A stretch of DNA of 64,000 bases, taken from NCBI RefSeq assembly GCF_002116695.1, contig NZ_CP020477.1:979501-1043500 (forward strand). The letters are read 5' to 3'. This document shows positions 58,996 to 64,000 of this stretch, one piece after another. Under the pieces are notes generated by a model. It was not told where the DNA came from. It did not search any database and saw only the letters and a program-made list of their open reading frames with translations. The DNA comes from Acidianus manzaensis (GTDB lineage: Archaea > Thermoproteota > Thermoprotei_A > Sulfolobales > Sulfolobaceae). The translations under genes and the position numbers were made by a program. Within the stretch, counting starts at the first letter, position 1. Every line of letters starts with the position of its first letter.

Positions 58996-61008
58996 ATGGT
59001 GAGATTTTCATATACAGATAGCCTTAAATCAGGTGTACCTTTGGGCGGAATAGGAACTGGTAAATTAGAAATTAATAATAAAGGAAAACTAATAAATGTT
59101 ACTATTTTAGGAAATTTTTCTAATCCTATAAAAACAACGAGAGGATTTCATATATTTGTAATTCCTGATGAGTCTACTTCTTTCTTTTTAGAGAAAGAGT
59201 TAAAAGTTTACAATATGCAGAATTATGAGATTGACGATTTAATATATGAAGGAGTTTATCCTTTTATTTTTTTGAAGGGAAATAAGAACGGAATAGAGGT
59301 TAATTTAACTGCTTTTTCATCTATTATACCTAATAATATTAAAGATTCAAATATCCCTGCTGTAGGTATGGAAATAGAAGTTAAGGGAAGTAAAAGTGGA
59401 AAAATTGCATTATCTTTTCCTAATATTGTAGGAACTTCTCCTATAGGTAGAAGAGATAGAAGAGTTGGGAGTGGTATTATTTTCGAAAATCCAAAAAGTA
59501 TAGATTTAGATCCTAGAAAAGGAGAAGTATATATTACGGGAGATAATGTATCTAAAACTATTTCACAATATAATATTAACGTAGATGCTGTAGAAGCTTT
59601 TAGTAGCTTTATTTATAAGGACTTGTACGAGCAGAACAGAGTGTGGAATTTATTGGAAAAATATGAATCGGATGAGCATGAAGTCACTGGCTTTTGGGAT
59701 GATCCTGCCGGTATAATAATAAGCGATTATAAAGAAAATAGAGTGAGATTCGTAATAAGTTGGTACTCCAGAGGGAAAAGCTTCCAATACCCTTATGGAT
59801 ATTTCTATCATAATAATTTCTCAAACGCAATAGAAGTTGCTAATTATTTTTTAGATAATTTTGATAGGTTAAAAGAAGAATCAATGAAATGGCATGACAT
59901 AGATGCTGAACCATGGCTAAAGGACGCAATAATTAACTCGGCATATATCCTTTCGAGTAGTACTATACTAGATGAGAAGGGAAGATTTGGCATATTTGAA
60001 GGACCAGAAAATTTTCCAGTTATAAATACTATAGCAGGATTATGTTATGAAGGTGCATTGCCTATACTTTTCTTATTTCCAGCTTTAGAGAAAAGTGTAA
60101 TTAGAGAATTCGCTTATGCTATGAGGGAAGATGGATATGTTCCTCATGATTTGGGATTATACTCTTTAGACTTACCAATAGATGGAACTACTTCTCCTCC
60201 AAAATGGAAAGACCTGAATCCTACATTTATTTTATTAATTTATAGATATTTTAAATTTACTGGAGACAAAGAATTTTTAAGAGAATTATATCCTTTTGCA
60301 ATTAAGGCTTTAAAATGGGAGTTAAAACAAGATAAGGATAATGATGGAGTTCCAGAACTAGAAGGATCCGGAGATAGTGGATTTGATGTTACTAGAATAA
60401 AGGGTATAGATAGTTATACCACATCCGTGTATATAGCGTCCTTAATAGCTCTAAGAGAAATGGCAATTATACTTAATGATAAAGAAAACAAAGATTTTAT
60501 AAATGAATTATTAGAAAAAGCACGAAAAGTTTACTCTTCATTATTTAATGGCAAATACTTTATTCCATGGACTGATATTGAAGAAAAGTTTGTCTTTTCT
60601 GCTCAGATTCTAGGAGAATGGTGGGTTGAACTACTTGATTTAGAAAAAATAATAGATGAAGAAAAGATATCTTTTGCATTAAATTATATCTTAGAAATAA
60701 ATGGAAAAGTTTCTCCTTATTGCACGCCAAATATGGTAAAAGAAAATGGAGAAGTAGTAGAAAAATGGACTCAAGCATACTCTTCATGGCCAAGATTAGT
60801 TTTTGCAATAAGCTGGCTAGGATATAAGAGAAATAAAGAAAAATGGTTAGAGATATTGAAGAAAGAATGGGATAATTTAATTTCTAAAGGTATAGTATGG
60901 AATCAACCATCGAGAATTAATAGCAGAGATGGAAATCCAGAACCTTTAGATGGATATTTAGATCACTATATAGGGAACGCATCTATATGGTCATTTGTAA
61001 AAAAGTAA
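58996..61008 (+). CDS. GH116 beta-glucosidase/beta-xylosidase (SSO1353-like)
   Basis: A 670-residue glycoside hydrolase of the GBA2 family. GVPLGGIGTGKLEI near 14-27 is the usual N-terminal motif. GRFGIFEGPENFP contains Glu335. DNDGVPELEGSGDSGFDVTR contains Asp464, with KGIDSYTTSVYIASLIAL following. From memory, the Saccharolobus solfataricus enzyme SSO1353 uses Glu335 as nucleophile and Asp462 as acid/base, so Glu335 and Asp464 here are the likely pair. No signal peptide is seen, so it is probably cytoplasmic and acts on imported beta-glucosides or beta-xylosides. Confidence 0.88.
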   Translation: MVRFSYTDSLKSGVPLGGIGTGKLEINNKGKLINVTILGNFSNPIKTTRGFHIFVIPDESTSFFLEKELKVYNMQNYEIDDLIYEGVYPFIFLKGNKNGIEVNLTAFSSIIPNNIKDSNIPAVGMEIEVKGSKSGKIALSFPNIVGTSPIGRRDRRVGSGIIFENPKSIDLDPRKGEVYITGDNVSKTISQYNINVDAVEAFSSFIYKDLYEQNRVWNLLEKYESDEHEVTGFWDDPAGIIISDYKENRVRFVISWYSRGKSFQYPYGYFYHNNFSNAIEVANYFLDNFDRLKEESMKWHDIDAEPWLKDAIINSAYILSSSTILDEKGRFGIFEGPENFPVINTIAGLCYEGALPILFLFPALEKSVIREFAYAMREDGYVPHDLGLYSLDLPIDGTTSPPKWKDLNPTFILLIYRYFKFTGDKEFLRELYPFAIKALKWELKQDKDNDGVPELEGSGDSGFDVTRIKGIDSYTTSVYIASLIALREMAIILNDKENKDFINELLEKARKVYSSLFNGKYFIPWTDIEEKFVFSAQILGEWWVELLDLEKIIDEEKISFALNYILEINGKVSPYCTPNMVKENGEVVEKWTQAYSSWPRLVFAISWLGYKRNKEKWLEILKKEWDNLISKGIVWNQPSRINSRDGNPEPLDGYLDHYIGNASIWSFVKK

Positions 61009-61084
61009 TTTTTATCTTTATTTTCCTTTAGCAAATTTTTGTTTTTCCTCTACTGTATATTAAGACTAAATACGCAAATATCTT

Positions 61085-62113
61085 TTACTCCATATATTTT
61101 GGAATAAGCTGTACGCTAATTCTTTCTCCTATATAATCTAACATGTCCATATCTTCTGGATCGACTTCACCTATTACATTAAATCTATCATCGGCTTCTA
61201 CATCTTTTTTGAATATCCATACTTCTACTACATCACTTCTTCCATTCATAACACTAACACATCCTTTAAATCTTCTTACTATATTTCTTTTAGTTATTTT
61301 ATTTTCTTTTAGTATATTTAGAGCTAATGCATATTCTTTTACTCTTACATCATTAAAAGTACTGAAAATTTTCTTTTCTTCATCCGTAATGCCAGGGTAA
61401 ACAATAACATGTAGTTTAGTCTTATCTTTAGCTTCATATACTTCGATTAATTCTTCATCAGTAGGAAATGGATCTCCTAAAATTATTCTATCTATATAAT
61501 TAGTGTTAAATAAAATAGATGCTCCTTTTCCAGGAGGTTTTCCTCTAATAGTTTCAGTAGTAGTTCTCCCTTCTCCTCTAGGTGTAGGCACGAAAGCTGC
61601 TACTTCTATTCCTCTGCTCTTAAATTCTTTAGATTTACTAATTGTTGATTCTAGTGATAAAGCCGTATACTTTATCGGATAAAAATCATGACTAGCCTTA
61701 AGATTTTCTATATCTTTAACTTGTTTGATTAAATGATCTAATCTATCTACTGGAAATATACTTGCGTTCAAATCAATTTTTAATCCTAAGTCGTTATTAG
61801 CCATTTTTATTAATTCATCCTCAGAAAATCCATAATCAGCTCTAAGGCCTCCTACGTTAAGCTCTTTAAAAATCCTTAAATCTGATGGAGATGCATTAAA
61901 AGATTTCAATATATCTGGATTAATATCTACAAAAAAATACATATCATACTTCATAGCTATACTAGATATTTCTTTTATGCCTTCAATATAATTTGCATTT
62001 ATTCCAGACCAAATCTCTTTATATCCTATTTTACCAGCCTTTTCAGCTACTTCTTTTAGTTCATTTATTTTGTCTCTTCTCCAAGCCTGGCTTAAAATAC
62101 CTACTTTTCGCAT
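61085..62113 (-). CDS. MupG/DUF871-family TIM-barrel protein
   Basis: A 342-residue protein. Residues about 1-230 form a TIM barrel (KVGILSQAWRRDKI; GGLRADYGFSEDEL; LKIDLNASIF). KASHDFYPIKYTALSLE near 140-157 matches the conserved segment of the DUF871/MupG 6-phospho-N-acetylmuramidase family (ASHNFYP...TGLS). Residues about 235-342 form the cyclophilin-like C-terminal domain typical of that family. As archaea of this kind lack murein, it probably acts on another phospho-glycoside or lactyl-sugar. It lies between two glycosidase genes. Confidence 0.8.
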   Translation of the reverse strand: MRKVGILSQAWRRDKINELKEVAEKAGKIGYKEIWSGINANYIEGIKEISSIAMKYDMYFFVDINPDILKSFNASPSDLRIFKELNVGGLRADYGFSEDELIKMANNDLGLKIDLNASIFPVDRLDHLIKQVKDIENLKASHDFYPIKYTALSLESTISKSKEFKSRGIEVAAFVPTPRGEGRTTTETIRGKPPGKGASILFNTNYIDRIILGDPFPTDEELIEVYEAKDKTKLHVIVYPGITDEEKKIFSTFNDVRVKEYALALNILKENKITKRNIVRRFKGCVSVMNGRSDVVEVWIFKKDVEADDRFNVIGEVDPEDMDMLDYIGERISVQLIPKYME

Positions 62114-62533
62114 ACATTATAGTATATCACCACCATATTAAGGTATACTCTCTATATCAAGGTATACCATCATCCGAGAATATGTACATAGTATTGAATC
62201 ACTAATAACTACTTTAGGATATATGTAACTTATTTTTGTAGGAATTTGTTGAAAGTTTCTTTAGTTACTTAAACGCTTTACATAAGGGATAAAATAAATT
62301 GGCGTTACACAATTTCTATAGAGCAATAAATGAATAAATATAGTTAGTATTGAAAATAAAATTATAATATTTGTTTTTAATGTGTTCAAGTAGAATTATG
62401 GTAATTTTTCTTCAGTAAGAATTGCGTTAGTTTAATAATAAGGCTAATTATGTGTACCTTGCTAGTATTTTCATTTAATGCATTTATGATATTTATATTA
62501 ACTGAAAGGCTTATTGCAATCAAAAAAGGATAG
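62114..62533. other. Intergenic region ahead of the MupG-like gene
   Basis: A 420-base AT-rich stretch with no ORF. AAGGTATAC occurs twice, at 62139-62147 and 62159-62167, two helical turns apart, the second extending to the palindrome GGTATACC. They overlap or flank the TATA-like CTTAATATGG of the minus-strand gene and could be a regulator site. A GGTGAT ribosome site lies 9 bases ahead of its ATG. Confidence 0.4.
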
Positions 62534-64000
62534 TTATAAATTTACTTGTACTTCTTTAATTGGATCGTCTAGTATTATTAGAGTACCTGAAGTTAATGGA
62601 GTCTCATCTTTCATTGTAGCAGGAGGTAATAAGAACTCTTTTAATCCGATCTTTGTTCCTTTTTTAGCTAGAATTACGATTTCAGCTTGATTTTCATCTA
62701 ATTCTACCTTTAGATCGCTAAAATTTCCATATTCTTCCGCAATTACTTTATAATACATTAATGATTCTTCGCTTACATGATAAGGTAGATCTTTTAGCGT
62801 TATTGTGTCTTTAATCTTTTTGCTATCTTTATTAACATTAAAGAAAGCTATAACAGGGATGTTATTGGCTTTTGATGCTAATTTTAGAAGAACGTCTTCC
62901 TCGTAAGGGTTTTTGAAAATTAAATCTTTAGTTATGATAGCGGGATAATCTACTGTAGTAATACTATCTTTAATAATTATCTTCTTTAGTAAACTTATAT
63001 TTGTTCTTTCCGGATCTCTATCTGTTATGTAAACTGGTCCTCCACTAAATATACGGGAGACTAAATGAGGTAATGCGTCAATATCATAAGAAGAAAACAT
63101 ATCGTAGTCCGGATAAACAATGTTATTAAAGAAGAGTGAGTTGTATGCATTAAATAGGATATGTAATTTAGTTCCTGTCTTAGAATTTGGTAAATAATCA
63201 TTTGAAGTTCTCATAATATTGCTGTAAAAATAATTAGTATAGCATTCTGGTGTCATTGACATACAGCTTAAGACTTCTAGGTCTTCTAAATATGCTGAAA
63301 GTTGAACTGCTAATATTACATTTTCTGGATAAGAGTAAAATTTTCTTACACTCCATTGGTTATCTACTTTTATGAATGATAATGTTTTAGCTACTTTTTT
63401 CAAATTTCTATGGAATGTATTGAAGGCTTTTAATCCTTTCTCTAAATCTTCTGGAGGAACATAAGTATTACCTGTTTTTAATCCTTCTTTTAATTCCTTT
63501 TTAAATTCTTCCGTGTATCCATTCCAGTAAATGTTTATAGTATGCCATATTCCTAGTTCATTAAATTCTGGAAATCCGGAAGGAAACTTTGCAGGATCAA
63601 ATATAGATGAAAGGGCTTTATTTTCATCTAATTTCTGATATCCATCGTCTATTATTATAAAACCGAATCTAATTCCTTTCTCTTCTATTTTTCTAACTGT
63701 ATTAGTTACTTTTTCCGAGTCTAATGTTGTAAGGAAGGCATTCCAAGAACACCAACCGAGTTTTCCAATTATTCTAGGCTTTCTTTTGGTTTCTCTTAAT
63801 TTTACCGGCAATTTACTAGCCATACTCTCAAAGGAGTTTCTTATTGAAGCGTATGGATCATCAGATTCACCTATAAATAATACCCAAGCAATTTTATCTG
63901 GATTATATTTTCCTTCTAGAACTAAAGTTAGATTATCTTTCAATGAAGCTAATACTCCATTATTACTAGCTACTAGATAAGTATAATATTTATCTTCTCT
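62534..64000 (-). CDS. galS: GH36 alpha-galactosidase (GalS-like), C-terminal part; 5' end outside window
   Basis: The frame remains open upstream of the TTG at 63943 to the window edge (reading REDKYYTYLVASNNGVLAS), so the gene continues beyond it. The visible part has LGWCSWNAFLTTLDSEKV and FIIIDDGYQKLDENKAL, typical of archaeal GalS and plant raffinose-synthase-like GH36. SFIKVDNQWSV holds the nucleophile Asp (KxD) and NIMRTSNDYLP the acid/base Asp. It hydrolyses alpha-1,6-galactosides such as melibiose and raffinose. Product galactose would feed GnaD/KdgA. Confidence 0.92.
   Translation of the reverse strand, partial: REDKYYTYLVASNNGVLASLKDNLTLVLEGKYNPDKIAWVLFIGESDDPYASIRNSFESMASKLPVKLRETKRKPRIIGKLGWCSWNAFLTTLDSEKVTNTVRKIEEKGIRFGFIIIDDGYQKLDENKALSSIFDPAKFPSGFPEFNELGIWHTINIYWNGYTEEFKKELKEGLKTGNTYVPPEDLEKGLKAFNTFHRNLKKVAKTLSFIKVDNQWSVRKFYSYPENVILAVQLSAYLEDLEVLSCMSMTPECYTNYFYSNIMRTSNDYLPNSKTGTKLHILFNAYNSLFFNNIVYPDYDMFSSYDIDALPHLVSRIFSGGPVYITDRDPERTNISLLKKIIIKDSITTVDYPAIITKDLIFKNPYEEDVLLKLASKANNIPVIAFFNVNKDSKKIKDTITLKDLPYHVSEESLMYYKVIAEEYGNFSDLKVELDENQAEIVILAKKGTKIGLKEFLLPPATMKDETPLTSGTLIILDDPIKEVQVNL

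Overview
The window is AT-rich (roughly one third G+C by eye) and archaeal in style. TATA-like boxes lie about 23-29 bases ahead of many first start codons, as expected for leaderless transcripts. GGTGAT-type ribosome sites appear a few bases ahead of internal or downstream starts. The protein families point to the Sulfolobales: a GnaD/KdgA pair for the branched Entner-Doudoroff pathway, a GalS-like GH36 alpha-galactosidase, a GH116 beta-glycosidase, a type IV pilin-like protein, VapBC, and a TnpB of the type common in that order. I cannot name genus or species from sequence alone.

Bases 1 to about 42,800 form a large nitrogen- and N-heterocycle-scavenging region. It starts with the end of an NCS1 permease followed by two cytosine-deaminase-like amidohydrolases. 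Facing these are two overlapping VAO-type flavoprotein genes. Next comes a nitrate assimilation operon on the minus strand (globin, molybdopterin nitrate reductase, siroheme nitrite reductase, NarK-like transporter). It is followed by a hydantoinase, a tnpB insertion unit, a Rieske oxygenase with a third flavoprotein, a third amidohydrolase behind a xanthine-dehydrogenase-type molybdenum subunit, a second hydantoinase and an M19 dipeptidase. A complete urease operon (ureAB-C-F-G-D-E), a fourth flavoprotein, an APC permease, a nitrilase-family amidase, three class III aminotransferases, a saccharopine-dehydrogenase-like protein, a gentisate-dioxygenase-like bicupin, a second NCS1 permease, a nucleoside-phosphorylase-like protein and an agmatinase-family ureohydrolase complete it. 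Taken together (inference), the genes could import ring-nitrogen compounds, deaminate, oxidise and open the rings, and release urea and ammonia. The exact substrates are not readable from the sequence.

Bases 43,000-48,900 hold transport and housekeeping accessories: two MFS transporters, an SRPBCC-domain protein, VapBC, a pilin-like protein and a PH-domain-like membrane protein. They also hold a GC-rich, strongly foldable, apparently non-coding element at 47,844-48,012. Bases 48,900-55,050 are an oligopeptide-type ABC importer (oppBCDF with a divergent binding protein). The binding-protein gene switches codon dialect abruptly half-way along.

Bases 55,400-64,000 are sugar metabolism: gluconate dehydratase and KDG aldolase, a formamidase, a GH116 glycosidase, a MupG/DUF871-like TIM barrel protein and a truncated GH36 alpha-galactosidase running off the window end.

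The points most worth a second look are: the repeated pairing of VAO flavoproteins with amidohydrolases, two of which lack the catalytic Glu; signs of gene conversion between paralogues; a nitrate reductase whose Fe-S motif is only in frame from an AUA codon or across a frameshift; a TnpB lacking the usual second RuvC acidic residue; an approximately 80-bp intergenic repeat family; the orphan structured element; and the codon switch in the peptide-binding protein.
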